Origin: Variovorax jilinensis
GTDB taxonomy: Bacteria; Pseudomonadota; Gammaproteobacteria; Burkholderiales; Burkholderiaceae_C
Assembly: GCF_030316885.1 (NCBI RefSeq)
Contig: NZ_JASZYQ010000003.1
Coordinates: 799,687 to 863,686 of the forward strand
Length of the DNA stretch: 64,000 nucleotides
Reading direction: 5' to 3'
The notes beneath the pieces were generated by a model that was given only the letters and a program-made list of their open reading frames with translations, did no database searches and had not been told where the DNA came from. The stretch's first letter is position 1; every line of letters begins with the position of its first letter. This document shows, one piece after another, positions 56,092 to 64,000 of the stretch. The position numbers and the translations under genes were made by a program.

Positions 56092-56871
56092 ATGCTGCCC
56101 ACGCCGGAATCGCCGCCCATCGATCGCAAGCTCCTCATCGAAGGTCTGGGAAAGGGACTGCGCGTGATCGAGGCCTTTTCGGAGGACCGCCCGCGCCTGA
56201 CCGCCACCGAGGCCGGCGAGCGTGCCGCCCTGACCCGCACCGCGGCGCGCCGCTACCTGCTGAGCCTGGTGCACTACGGCTATGCCGCCACCGACGGCAA
56301 GTACTACTGGCTGCTGCCGCGCGTGCTGCGCCTCGGCCAGGCCTTCATGGAGGTGGCGCGGGTGCCGCGCATCGCGCAGCCTTTCATCCAGCGCGCCTCG
56401 ATGCAGTGCGGCGAGACCCTCAACGTCGGCACGCTCGACGGCCACGAGGTGGTCTACCTGTCGCGCAGCAATGCGCCGCGCGTGGTCTCGATCGGCTTCC
56501 ATCCGGGCGCGCGCGTGCCGGCGCACGTGGTCTCGCAGGGGCCGGCGCTGCTCTCGACCTTCGACGATGCGGCGCTCGAAGCCTGGCTCGAAGCACATGA
56601 CTTCGCGGCCTTCACGGGCTTCACGGTGGCCGATCCCGACCGCTTTCGCGACAACGTGCTGGCAGCGCGCCGGCTCGGCTACGCCCACACCGATCAGGGC
56701 CTGGACTTCGGCCTCAGCGGCCTCGCGCTGCCGCTCAAGGACCGCAAGGGCCAGTGCCAGTACGCACTCAGCGTGACGGTGCAGCGGCAGGTGTACCCCG
56801 ACACGCAGCTGGTCGACCGTCTGCTGCCGGTGCTGCGTGAGGCGGCCGAGGCGCTGCGGCCGATCATCTAG
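56092..56871 (+). CDS. IclR-family regulator 2 (PcaR/PobR-like)
   Basis: 259 aa, a clear paralogue of regulator 1: KLLIEGLGKGLRVIEAFSEDRPRLTATEAGERAALTRTAARRYLLSLVHYGY and PRVLRLGQAFMEVARVPRIAQPFIQRA. The pair probably arose by duplication and recognises similar sites. Divergent from the second MHS transporter. Its end overlaps the convergent HcaT-like gene by 8 bp. Confidence 0.92.
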   Translation: MLPTPESPPIDRKLLIEGLGKGLRVIEAFSEDRPRLTATEAGERAALTRTAARRYLLSLVHYGYAATDGKYYWLLPRVLRLGQAFMEVARVPRIAQPFIQRASMQCGETLNVGTLDGHEVVYLSRSNAPRVVSIGFHPGARVPAHVVSQGPALLSTFDDAALEAWLEAHDFAAFTGFTVADPDRFRDNVLAARRLGYAHTDQGLDFGLSGLALPLKDRKGQCQYALSVTVQRQVYPDTQLVDRLLPVLREAAEALRPII

Positions 56872-58051
56872 CGCTGGTCGGCGCGGCCTCGAGCCGCTGC
56901 GCCTGCCATGCACAGCCGCTCGCGATCATCGCCACCACCGTCGCCACGCCGAACATCGCGACGAAGCCGTAGCGCTGAGCGATGGCGCCGCCGGCCAGCA
57001 CGCCCAGCACGCCGCCGAAGCCATAGCCGATCACCGTGAACAGCGCCTGGCCGCGGCCGCGAAGCCGGCCCGTGAAATGGCGCGAGACCATCGCGATGCA
57101 GGTGGTGTGGTGGGCCGCGAAAGACAGCGCATGCAGCGCCTGCGCCAGCACGAGCGCCCAGACCCACTGGCCGCAACTGGCGGTGATGCCCAGGCGCAGG
57201 ACCGCCGCGAGACCGCAGGCAAGCAGCCAGCGCGGCATCGTCAGGAACTCCAGCAGCCGGCCCTGGAGAAAGAACCAGACGATCTCGGCTACCACGGAGA
57301 GCGCCCACAGCAGGCCGATCGTGCCCTTGCCGTAGCCCAGCGAGTCGAGATAGAGCGACAGGAAGCCGTAGACCGAGAAATGCGCCATCACGTGGAAGAA
57401 CAGCGAGGCGAAGAACCAGCGCACTGCCGGCAGGCGCAGCACCGGGCCGATCGGCTCCCTGGCCTGGGCATGATGCGTCACGGGCTCGCGCACGTCCGGC
57501 AGACGCAGGGTCGCGATCAGCACGATCGCCAGCGTGCCGCCGGCCCAGGCCGGAAAGTGCCGCATGCCGAAGCGCTCGAACCATTCGCCGGCAAACAGCA
57601 CCGTGACCAGGAAGCCCGCCGAACCCCAGAGCCGGATGCGGCCGTAGCGGCCCCAGTCGCCGGCCACCAGATGCGCCATGGCGGCTTCGGTCAGCGACAT
57701 CATCGAGCTGGTGTGCGTGAACATCACGAGCAGCACCAGCATCAGCCACCAGGGCCCGCCGTTCCACCACAGGCCCAGCGAAGAGACCAGCGCCACCGCG
57801 GCGCTGAAGCGCAGCAGCTTCACGCGCTCGCCCGTGTGGTCGCTCAGCGCGCCCCACGCGTAGGGCGCGAAGACGCGGGTCACCGACTGCACCGAGGTCA
57901 GCAGGCTGATGACGAAGATCGGCAGCCCGAGATCCTTGAGCCACAGGGGCAGGTACGGGTTGAAGAAGCCGATGTGGGCGAAGTAGCTCGCCGACAGCGC
58001 CGAGAAGGCCAGCAGGTGGCTGCGCCCCCCTGCGGCGGGCGGCGTCGACAC
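56864..58051 (-). CDS. MFS transporter, 3-phenylpropionate (HcaT)-like
   Basis: 395 aa, ~12 membrane segments. FSALSASYFAHIGFFNPYLPLWLKDLGLPIFVISLLTSVQSVTRVFAPYAWGALSDHTGER is typical of the MFS_1-like PPP/HcaT/NupG-related family. Start is taken as the GTG at 58051, whose G is shared with the aroC TAG stop. It follows aroC as a two-gene unit. Substrate could be an aromatic acid; not shown by sequence alone. Confidence 0.82.
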   Translation of the reverse strand: MSTPPAAGGRSHLLAFSALSASYFAHIGFFNPYLPLWLKDLGLPIFVISLLTSVQSVTRVFAPYAWGALSDHTGERVKLLRFSAAVALVSSLGLWWNGGPWWLMLVLLVMFTHTSSMMSLTEAAMAHLVAGDWGRYGRIRLWGSAGFLVTVLFAGEWFERFGMRHFPAWAGGTLAIVLIATLRLPDVREPVTHHAQAREPIGPVLRLPAVRWFFASLFFHVMAHFSVYGFLSLYLDSLGYGKGTIGLLWALSVVAEIVWFFLQGRLLEFLTMPRWLLACGLAAVLRLGITASCGQWVWALVLAQALHALSFAAHHTTCIAMVSRHFTGRLRGRGQALFTVIGYGFGGVLGVLAGGAIAQRYGFVAMFGVATVVAMIASGCAWQAQRLEAAPTSAR

Positions 58052-59169
58052 TAGAGGAAGGACGATTGGGGCGACGGATGCTCGGTGCCGCCAGGCAGCT
58101 TCGGGGCGTTCACATCGCCGCACTGCGCGCGATTGCGCAAGGCGTGCTCGATGACGACCAGCGCCAGCATCGCCTCGGCGATCGGCGTGGCACGGATGCC
58201 GACGCAGGGATCGTGGCGGCCCTTGGTGACGACCTCGACCGGCTGGTTGTCGACGTCGATCGACCTGCGCGGGCTGATGATCGAGCTGGTCGGCTTGATC
58301 GCGATCGCGACGTCCAGGTCCTGCCCGCTGCTGATGCCGCCGAGCACGCCGCCGGCATTGTTGGTCTCGAAGCCCTCGGGCGTGATCGAGTCGCCGTGCG
58401 TGGTGCCGCGCTGGACCACGCTCGCGAAGCCGGCGCCGATCTCGACGCCCTTGACCGCATTGATGCCCATCATGGCCCACGCGATGTCGGCATCGAGCTT
58501 GTCGAACAGCGGCTCGCCGAGGCCCACGGGCACCTTCGACGCCGTGACCCGCACGCGCGCCCCGCAGGAATCGCCGGCCTTGCGCAGCGCGTCCATGTAG
58601 GCCTCGAGGTGCGCCACGTCGGCCACGGGTGCGAAGAAGGGATTGTTCGGCACGTGCTCCCAGCTCTCGAACGGGATCTCGATCTCGCCGATCTGCGCCA
58701 TGCAGCCGCGAAAGACCGTGCCGTAGCGCTCGAACAGCCACTTCTTGGCCACCGCGCCGGCCGCCACCATCGGCGCCGTGAGGCGTGCCGAGGACCGTCC
58801 GCCACCGCGCGGATCGCGGATTCCGTATTTCTTCCAATAGGTGAAGTCGGCGTGGCCGGGCCGGAACTGCTGCGCGATCTGGCCGTAGTCCTTGCTGCGC
58901 TGGTCGGTGTTCTCGATCAGCAGCGCGATCGGCGTGCCGGTGGTCCTGCCTTCGTAGACGCCGCTGAGAATCCGCACCGCGTCGGGCTCGTTGCGCTGCG
59001 TGACGTGCCGGCTGGTACCCGGACGGCGGCGATCGAGGTCGCCCTGGATGTCGGCCTCGCTGAGCGCCATGCCGGGCGGGCAGCCGTCGATGACGCAGCC
59101 GATCGCAGGTCCGTGGGATTCACCGAAGTTGGTGACTGCGAAAAGGGTGCCGAAGGTGTTGCCGCTCAT
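58051..59169 (-). CDS. aroC: Chorismate synthase
   Basis: 372 aa. Converts EPSP to chorismate with reduced FMN, the last common step of aromatic amino acid synthesis. Signatures: [60 protein letters not shown] and [16 protein letters not shown]. The ATG at 59169 gives the family N-terminus; the longer upstream frame is not conserved. This is an essential biosynthetic gene next to the hydroaromatic catabolic region, probably chance or co-location of shikimate genes. Confidence 0.97.
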   Translation of the reverse strand: MSGNTFGTLFAVTNFGESHGPAIGCVIDGCPPGMALSEADIQGDLDRRRPGTSRHVTQRNEPDAVRILSGVYEGRTTGTPIALLIENTDQRSKDYGQIAQQFRPGHADFTYWKKYGIRDPRGGGRSSARLTAPMVAAGAVAKKWLFERYGTVFRGCMAQIGEIEIPFESWEHVPNNPFFAPVADVAHLEAYMDALRKAGDSCGARVRVTASKVPVGLGEPLFDKLDADIAWAMMGINAVKGVEIGAGFASVVQRGTTHGDSITPEGFETNNAGGVLGGISSGQDLDVAIAIKPTSSIISPRRSIDVDNQPVEVVTKGRHDPCVGIRATPIAEAMLALVVIEHALRNRAQCGDVNAPKLPGGTEHPSPQSSFL

Positions 59170-59273
59170 GGCGGCGATTATCCCAACAAACGCACGGCCG
59201 CCCTTTCGTCGCCGCCCTGCCGCAGGGCGGGCGGGTTGCCGGATCCGGCGGCGGATTCTGGAACGGTTTATGC

Positions 59274-59290
59274 ATGTTGCAGCGCAACAT
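59274..59290. promoter_or_regulatory. Palindrome upstream of the cupin gene (PhbF/PhaR-like motif)
   Basis: ATGTTGC-AGC-GCAACAT: perfect 7-bp arms, 3-bp centre, ending 22 bp before the cupin ATG. It fits the TG-N-TGC-N3-GCAA pattern I recall for the polyhydroxybutyrate regulator PhbF/PhaR of betaproteobacteria. An in-frame ATG at 59274 within it is unlikely to be the start because AAGGAG precedes 59313. Confidence 0.55.
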
Positions 59291-59312
59291 CCCCACCTAC
59301 CAAGGAGCGACA

Positions 59313-59735
59313 ATGCTGGACCGCACCGAAACGAAGTTTTCCCACGTCAAGCTCGGCGACACCGACTACGTCTCGGGCGGGTTGCGCGACTTCTTCCTCT
59401 ACCGCGACCTCGGCATCGCCGAGGCCACCCACGGCAAGGTGATCGCGCACCTCGTCAAGGCGAACATGGCACCGGAAACGGGCACCGGCTGGCACCGTCA
59501 CGAAGCCGACTTCCAGATCGTGATCATGGTCAAGGGCTGGGCCCGCTTCATGTACGAGGACAAGGAAACGCTGGTCGAGGCCGGCGACGTGGTGCACCAG
59601 CGGCCGGGCATCCGCCACTACCTGTTCGACTACTCGCCCGACATGGAGTACCTCGAGATCGTCTCGCCGGCCGATTTCAGGAGCGTGGACGTGGAACCCG
59701 CAGCTGAGGTGCCGAAGCCGACTCCCTGGAACTGA
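59313..59735 (+). CDS. Cupin-domain protein
   Basis: 140 aa single-domain cupin. Motif 1 is [27 protein letters not shown], with His residues and Glu of a metal site. Motif 2 is [28 protein letters not shown] precedes the ATG. It may be a small dioxygenase, isomerase or ligand-binding protein; substrate unknown. Single gene, divergent from aroC, behind a clean palindrome. Confidence 0.88.
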   Translation: MLDRTETKFSHVKLGDTDYVSGGLRDFFLYRDLGIAEATHGKVIAHLVKANMAPETGTGWHRHEADFQIVIMVKGWARFMYEDKETLVEAGDVVHQRPGIRHYLFDYSPDMEYLEIVSPADFRSVDVEPAAEVPKPTPWN

Positions 59736-59771
59736 GGCGCGGGCCGTCGGCCCTGCCCTTTCCCCGCGCGC

Positions 59772-60917
59772 CTAGGCTGCAACCAGCCAGCCGCAGGCGA
59801 GCAGCCCCGCGAACAGGCCCAGCACCGCGCGCCAGCTGGCCGGCCGCGTCTCGACCCGGCGGTGCAGCTCCGAGGCCGCCAACACCGACAGCGCGAAGGT
59901 CGCCACCAATGCCAGCAGATCGATCCAGGGCGCGGTGGGCAACAGCCGGCTCACGACCGCACTGACCAGCAGCAGCACCGGGAAATGGATCAGGAACAGC
60001 GAGTAGGAGATGCGCCCGAGCCGCACCAGCGGCGCCGCCAGCGCCGGCCAGGCGCGATGGCGCAGGGGCCCGCGATGCTGCACCACGGCCACGGCCAGCG
60101 CGGTGACCAGCGCGGTGGCGATACGGCTGCGCCAGTCGAGCGCCAGCACCGCGGCGCCCAGCAGCGCCAGCAGCAACATCGCGTAGCGCCAGCTGCTGCC
60201 CCGGGTCGAACGACCGATCCAGAACACCAGCATGCCGAGCCCGTAGGAGCCGAAGAAATAGATCGCCGTGACATCGAGCGAGGGATCGCGATTGAAGACC
60301 GCGAGCGATGCCACCACCAGCGCCAGCACCAGGCCTGCCGCCAGCCAGCGCGAGCGTTCCAGCCCCAGCGACCAGCGCCGCTGCAGCAGCTGTGCGAGGC
60401 CGACCGCGGTGACTGCGAGCACGAACAGCTGGAAGTCGATCGCCACGTACCAGACGCCGGTCGACAGCGCGTCGAAGCCCAGCAGATCCTGCAGCAGCAG
60501 GCCGTGCGCCAGCAGCTGGGCGACGTCCGGGGCATCGGGCACGATGTCGCCATCGAGCCATGGCCGCACCAGCGCAGCGACCAGCACGCTGCAGCTCAGC
60601 GCCACCAGGTAGGGCATGACCAGCCGGCCGTAGCGCTGGCCGACACGCGCGAGCGGATGCTTGCCGTGCAGCACGCCGTCGGGCGCCAGGCTGGCGGCGG
60701 CCAGGAAGCCCGCGAGCACCAGGAACACCTGCACCGCGAGCCGGCCCTCGTCGGCCAGCCAGGCGAACAGCGCGGGCGCCAGCGAGGACGCACCCGCCTG
60801 CAGCGGGCCGTATCGCGCCAGGTGATGGCCGACGATCAGCGCGCAGGCCAGCCCCTTGAGCGCGTCGACGAGCGGCATGCGCGCCGCTGTCGGCGGGACG
60901 ACGCTGCCCGCGGACAT
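59772..60917 (-). CDS. Membrane acyltransferase (OafA/acyltransferase-3 type)
   Basis: 381 aa with ~10 membrane segments. Near the N-terminus, MPLVDALKGLACALIVGHHLARYGPL carries the family His in HH, and AVQVFLVLAGFLAAASL is the second hallmark. RISYSLFLIHFPVLLLVSAVV is the conserved late motif. Such proteins O-acetylate or acylate surface sugars. The start at 60917 is 4 bp after the nitronate monooxygenase stop, so the two genes are one transcript. Target unknown. Confidence 0.85.
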   Translation of the reverse strand: MSAGSVVPPTAARMPLVDALKGLACALIVGHHLARYGPLQAGASSLAPALFAWLADEGRLAVQVFLVLAGFLAAASLAPDGVLHGKHPLARVGQRYGRLVMPYLVALSCSVLVAALVRPWLDGDIVPDAPDVAQLLAHGLLLQDLLGFDALSTGVWYVAIDFQLFVLAVTAVGLAQLLQRRWSLGLERSRWLAAGLVLALVVASLAVFNRDPSLDVTAIYFFGSYGLGMLVFWIGRSTRGSSWRYAMLLLALLGAAVLALDWRSRIATALVTALAVAVVQHRGPLRHRAWPALAAPLVRLGRISYSLFLIHFPVLLLVSAVVSRLLPTAPWIDLLALVATFALSVLAASELHRRVETRPASWRAVLGLFAGLLACGWLVAA

Positions 60918-60921
60918 GGGC

Positions 60922-61884
60922 TCAGAGCGCGAGGCGGCGGCGCGCGGCCAGGTATTCGCGCTTGAGCTTCTCGACATAGGCGGCGGCGCTCGCGACTTCG
61001 GTGATCGCGCCGATGCCCTGGCCCGAGCCCCAGATGTCCTTCCAGGCCTTGGCCTTGCTGCCGTCGCCGGTGGCGAAGTTCATGGTCTTGAGGTCGCCCT
61101 CGGGCAGGTTGGCCGGGTCCATGCCGGCGGCCACGATGCTCGGCGCCAGGTAGTTGCCGTGCACGCCCGTGAACAGGTTCGAGTAGACGATGTCGTCCGA
61201 GGTGCCCTCGACGATCGCCTGCTTGTAGGCATCGCTCGCGCGCGCTTCCTCGGTCGCGATGAAGGCGGTGCCGATGTAGGCGAAGTCGGCACCCATGGCC
61301 TGCGCGGCCAGCACCGCGTCACCGGTCGAGATCGAACCCGACAGTGCGATCGGACCGTCGAACCACTGTCGGATCTCCTGGATCAGCGCGAAAGGGCTCT
61401 TCACGCCTGCATGGCCGCCGGCGCCGGCCGCCACCGCGATGATGCCGTCGGCGCCCTTCTCGATCGCCTTCTTCGCGAAGGCGTTGTTGATGATGTCGTG
61501 CAGCACGACGCCGCCATAGCTATGGATGGCTTCGTTGACGTCGGTGCGCGCGCCCAGCGAGGTGATGACGATCGGCACCTTGTACTTCACGACCATCTCC
61601 ATGTCGTGCTCGAGGCGGTCGTTGCTCTTGTGGACGATCTGGTTGATGGCGAACGGTGCCGCAGGCTTGTCGGGATTGGCCTTGTTGTAGGCCGCCAGTT
61701 CCTCGGTGATCTCGATCAGCCACTCTTCGAGCTGGGCCGCCGGACGCGCGTTGAGCGCGGGCATCGAACCCACCACGCCGGCCTTGCACTGCGCGATCAC
61801 GAGCTTGGGGTTGCTGATGATGAACAGAGGCGAACCGATGATGGGCAACGGAAGATTGGCGAGCACGGGAGGCAGTTTGGACAT
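60922..61884 (-). CDS. Nitronate monooxygenase (2-nitropropane dioxygenase family)
   Basis: 320-aa FMN TIM-barrel. PIIGSPLFIISNPKLVIAQCKAGVVGS, AVAAGAGGHAG and GSISTGDAVLAAQAMGADFAYIGTAFIAT are the FMN and phosphate-binding stretches of the NMO class I group; the catalytic His is in GGHAG. It oxidises alkyl nitronates such as propionate 3-nitronate, or acts on other substrates. It lies 72 bp downstream of the acyl-CoA dehydrogenase gene, with a hairpin between. Confidence 0.9.
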   Translation of the reverse strand: MSKLPPVLANLPLPIIGSPLFIISNPKLVIAQCKAGVVGSMPALNARPAAQLEEWLIEITEELAAYNKANPDKPAAPFAINQIVHKSNDRLEHDMEMVVKYKVPIVITSLGARTDVNEAIHSYGGVVLHDIINNAFAKKAIEKGADGIIAVAAGAGGHAGVKSPFALIQEIRQWFDGPIALSGSISTGDAVLAAQAMGADFAYIGTAFIATEEARASDAYKQAIVEGTSDDIVYSNLFTGVHGNYLAPSIVAAGMDPANLPEGDLKTMNFATGDGSKAKAWKDIWGSGQGIGAITEVASAAAYVEKLKREYLAARRRLAL

Positions 61885-61930
61885 GAGGTCTCCGAAGGAA
61901 TCTTTGAGGGGAAGAACGAAGCGGATGCAT

Positions 61931-61958
61931 GAGAAAGGCGCCCGCGGGCGCCCTTCTC
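61931..61958 (-). terminator. Hairpin at the end of the acyl-CoA dehydrogenase gene
   Basis: A 14-bp self-complementary stem (61931-61944 with 61945-61958, one G-U) overlaps the stop codon. It is strong but has no T-run after it on the minus strand, so termination may be partial. Confidence 0.5.
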
Positions 61959-63747
61959 AGAACGACTCGAGCGCCAGTGCGGTCACGCTCTCGGCGCCGT
62001 CGACGATGCTGTCGCGAATGCCCGGCGCCTTGTTGAGGATGTGCTCGGCATAGAAGCGCGCGGTCGCGACCTTGGCCTTCATGAAGGCGACATCGGTGCC
62101 GGCCTTCGCGAGGTCCTCGGCCACCAGCAGCGAGCGCGCAAGCTGCCAGCCCGCCACCAGGTTGCCGGCCAGCATCAGGTAGGGCACGCTGCCCGCGAAC
62201 ACCGCATTCGGCGAGGCCTTGGTCTGGCCGGCCACGAAGCCCACCACGTCGACGAAGGCTTCGCGCGCAGCCTTGAGCTTCTTCGCCACGGCCTTGGCAT
62301 CGGCGCTGTCGCGCCCGGCCAGTTCGGCCTCGGTCTTCTCGATCTGGGCGGCGATCGCGAGGGCTGTCTGGCCGCCGTCGCGCGCGGTCTTGCGGCCCAC
62401 GAGGTCGTTGGCCTGGATCGCGGTCGTGCCTTCGTAGATGCTCAGGATCTTGGCATCGCGCAGGTACTGCGCCGCGCCGGTTTCCTCGATGAAGCCCATG
62501 CCGCCGTGCACCTGCACGCCGAGCGAGGCGACGTCAAGGCTCATCTCGGTGCTGTAGCCCTTGACCAGCGGCACCATGTATTCGTAGAAGGCCTGGTTCT
62601 GCTTGCGCGCATCGGCATCGGCGTGGTGATGCGCGGCGTCGTAGGCGGCTGCGGCCACGGTCGCCATCGCACGGCAGCCTTCGACGTAGGCACGCATCGT
62701 CATGAGCATGCGCTTGACGTCCGGGTGGTGGATGATCGGCGCGCTCGCGTTGATCGAGCCATCGACCGGGCGGCTCTGCACGCGGTCGCGGGCATAGGCC
62801 ACCGCGTGCTGGTAGGCGCGCTCGGCCACCGCGATGCCCTGCATGCCGACCGCGTAGCGGGCCGAGTTCATCATGATGAACATGTACTCGAGGCCGCGGT
62901 TCTCCTGGCCCACGAGATACCCGATGGCACCGCCATGGTCGCCGTACTGCAGCACGGCCGTGGGCGAGGCCTTGATGCCCAGCTTGTGCTCGATGCTCAC
63001 GCAGTGCACGTCGTTGCGCGCGCCGAGCGAGCCGTCCTTGTTCACCAGGAACTTGGGCACCACGAACAGGCTGATGCCCTTCACGCCTTCCGGCGCACCC
63101 GTGACCCGGGCCAGCACCAGATGGACGATGTTCTCGGCCATGTCGTGCTCGCCGTAGGTGATGAAGATCTTGGTGCCGAAGACCTTGTAGGTGCCGTCGG
63201 CCTGCGGCTCCGCGCGGCTGCGCACCATCGCGAGGTCGCTGCCGGCCTGCGGCTCGGTGAGGTTCATGGTGCCGGTCCACTGGCCGCTCACGAGCTTCTC
63301 GAGGTAGGTGGCCTTGAGTTCGTCCGAGCCGGCAGTCAGCAGCGCCTCGGTGGCGCCATCGGACAGCAGCGGGCACAGCGCGAAGCTCATGTTGGCCGAA
63401 TTCAGCATCTCGCCGCAGGCAGCGCCGATGGTCTTGGGCAGGCCCTGGCCGCCGAATTCCGCCGGATGCTGCAGCCCCTGCCAGCCGCCGGCCGCGTACT
63501 GCGCGAAGGCTTCCTTGAAGCCCGGCGTGGTGGTGACGACGCCGTCCTTGAACGACGAGGGATTGCGGTCGCCCGCGACGTTGAGCGGCGCGATCACGTC
63601 CTGGTTGAAGCGCGCGCACTCCTCGAGCACGGCTTGCGCGGTCTCGAGGCCCGCGTCCTCGAGGCCCGGCATGCTGGCGACCTGCGCGATGTTCGCGAGG
63701 TGCTCGATGTCGAACAGCATGTCCTTGATGGGGGCGATGTAACTCAT
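61957..63747 (-). CDS. Acyl-CoA dehydrogenase (long form, DmdC-like)
   Basis: 596-aa FAD enzyme. AFAQYAAGGWQGLQHPAEFGGQGLPKTIG, TGTMNLTEPQAGSDLAMVRSRA, KIFITYGEHDM and YLRDAKILSIYEGTTAIQANDLVGRKT are acyl-CoA dehydrogenase motifs. The ~600-aa length with an extra C-terminal helical domain is that of the DmdC/AcdA2-like group that oxidises 3-methylmercaptopropionyl-CoA or medium/long acyl-CoAs. The ATG at 63747 has CAGGAGAC upstream. It would pass electrons to ETF, whose alpha subunit gene lies just upstream on the same strand. Confidence 0.92.
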   Translation of the reverse strand: MSYIAPIKDMLFDIEHLANIAQVASMPGLEDAGLETAQAVLEECARFNQDVIAPLNVAGDRNPSSFKDGVVTTTPGFKEAFAQYAAGGWQGLQHPAEFGGQGLPKTIGAACGEMLNSANMSFALCPLLSDGATEALLTAGSDELKATYLEKLVSGQWTGTMNLTEPQAGSDLAMVRSRAEPQADGTYKVFGTKIFITYGEHDMAENIVHLVLARVTGAPEGVKGISLFVVPKFLVNKDGSLGARNDVHCVSIEHKLGIKASPTAVLQYGDHGGAIGYLVGQENRGLEYMFIMMNSARYAVGMQGIAVAERAYQHAVAYARDRVQSRPVDGSINASAPIIHHPDVKRMLMTMRAYVEGCRAMATVAAAAYDAAHHHADADARKQNQAFYEYMVPLVKGYSTEMSLDVASLGVQVHGGMGFIEETGAAQYLRDAKILSIYEGTTAIQANDLVGRKTARDGGQTALAIAAQIEKTEAELAGRDSADAKAVAKKLKAAREAFVDVVGFVAGQTKASPNAVFAGSVPYLMLAGNLVAGWQLARSLLVAEDLAKAGTDVAFMKAKVATARFYAEHILNKAPGIRDSIVDGAESVTALALESF

Positions 63748-63788
63748 GGATGTCTCCTGCGGCACTTCGGCCGGATGCGATGCGACGT

Positions 63789-63817
63789 GAAAAAGGGCAT
63801 CGCGAACGATGCCCTTT
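63789..63817 (-). terminator. Intrinsic terminator of etfA
   Basis: An 11-bp perfect stem (63792-63802 / 63807-63817) is capped on the minus strand by TTCG; the stem's 3' side runs into five Ts (63793-63789 area). It lies in the 90-bp gap between the etfA stop and the acyl-CoA dehydrogenase start, so the two genes are probably separate transcripts. Confidence 0.85.
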
Positions 63818-63837
63818 CACTCAAGCGACGGGTCGGG

Positions 63838-64000
63838 TCAGAGCGCCTTGACCAGTTCGGGCACCGCCACGAACAGGTCGGCGACCAGCCCGTAGTCGGC
63901 CACCGAGAAGATCGGCGCCTCTTCGTCCTTGTTGATCGCGACGATGACCTTCGAATCCTTCATGCCGGCCAGATGCTGGATCGCACCCGAGATGCCGGCC
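63838..64000 (-). CDS. etfA: Electron transfer flavoprotein alpha subunit, C-terminal fragment
   Basis: Only the last 53 codons are in the window (the gene continues to the right). The sequence [39 protein letters not shown] and [14 protein letters not shown] is the FAD-binding C-terminus of EtfA. It accepts electrons from acyl-CoA dehydrogenases such as the neighbour and passes them to ETF:quinone oxidoreductase. etfB is expected upstream, outside the window. Confidence 0.93.
   Translation of the reverse strand, partial: AGISGAIQHLAGMKDSKVIVAINKDEEAPIFSVADYGLVADLFVAVPELVKAL

Noticed and set aside
46730..56871. A horizontally acquired island
   Set aside because: Base composition and codon use look like the rest of the window, and there is no integrase, tRNA junction or direct repeat at the edges.

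Overview
The window is high-GC DNA of a betaproteobacterium, most likely of the Comamonadaceae (Variovorax or a close relative). This rests on the dnaG-rpoD order, an RpoD with a Lys/Ala-rich tail, dense operons with 1-4 bp stop/start overlaps, and many transport and aromatic-catabolism genes. It reads as ordinary chromosome: I see no phage, insertion sequence, plasmid or CRISPR signal. Both ends cut a gene (dnaG on the left, etfA on the right). Species-level assignment is inference.

Layout. 1-4.6 kb: the 3' part of dnaG, a long rpoD leader, rpoD and its terminator. 4.6-9.2 kb: a Bcr/CflA-type exporter, a LysR regulator divergent from an NAD(P)-binding reductase, a zinc alcohol dehydrogenase and an SRPBCC protein. 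9.3-18.3 kb: one large minus-strand block (Rieske oxygenase, GntR regulator, PDR-type reductase, then a complete Liv-type ABC transporter), divergent from a short MetE-like methyltransferase. The shared promoter carries GntR-style palindromes. This looks like uptake plus oxidative demethylation or hydroxylation of a small, probably aromatic, acid.

18.4-24.1 kb: glutathione transferase, cardiolipin-synthase-like phospholipase D, an ASKHA/ROK-type kinase whose motifs are in circularly permuted order, an alpha/beta hydrolase, and a betaine-type substrate-binding/permease fusion. 24.2-32.4 kb: a TRAP transporter with a strong terminator after dctP, then a tandem glycine riboswitch ahead of gcvT-gcvH-gcvP and a YciI-like protein. 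32.4-40 kb: a mixed set (DUF3014 protein, P-loop kinase-like protein, small secreted protein, flavin reductase, serine hydrolase lipoprotein, NIPSNAP, double GNAT, GFA protein divergent from an HxlR regulator, a small orphan protein) ending in tRNA-Gly(GCC). 40-46 kb: an ABC importer with two permease domains fused in one chain, a carboxymuconolactone-decarboxylase-family protein, and a YbfB-type MFS protein divergent from a LysR regulator.

46-59 kb: a hydroaromatic catabolic region. One minus-strand operon holds two divergent shikimate-dehydrogenase paralogues, an MHS-family transporter, a type-B carboxylesterase, a 3-dehydroshikimate-dehydratase-like TIM barrel and an MFS protein. An IclR regulator faces it. 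A second MHS transporter with its own IclR regulator follows, then aroC and an HcaT-like MFS protein. 59-64 kb: a cupin behind a clean palindrome, a membrane acyltransferase, a nitronate monooxygenase, an acyl-CoA dehydrogenase and the end of etfA.

The most unusual items are four. A three-hairpin intergenic element occurs three times, each copy 2-4 bp after a stop codon and in the gene's orientation. The kinase at 20.5-21.6 kb is apparently circularly permuted. The two AroE paralogues keep the catalytic Lys/Asp pair but lack the serines that hold shikimate's carboxylate. The divergent Rieske/MetE-like promoter has two near-identical operators.
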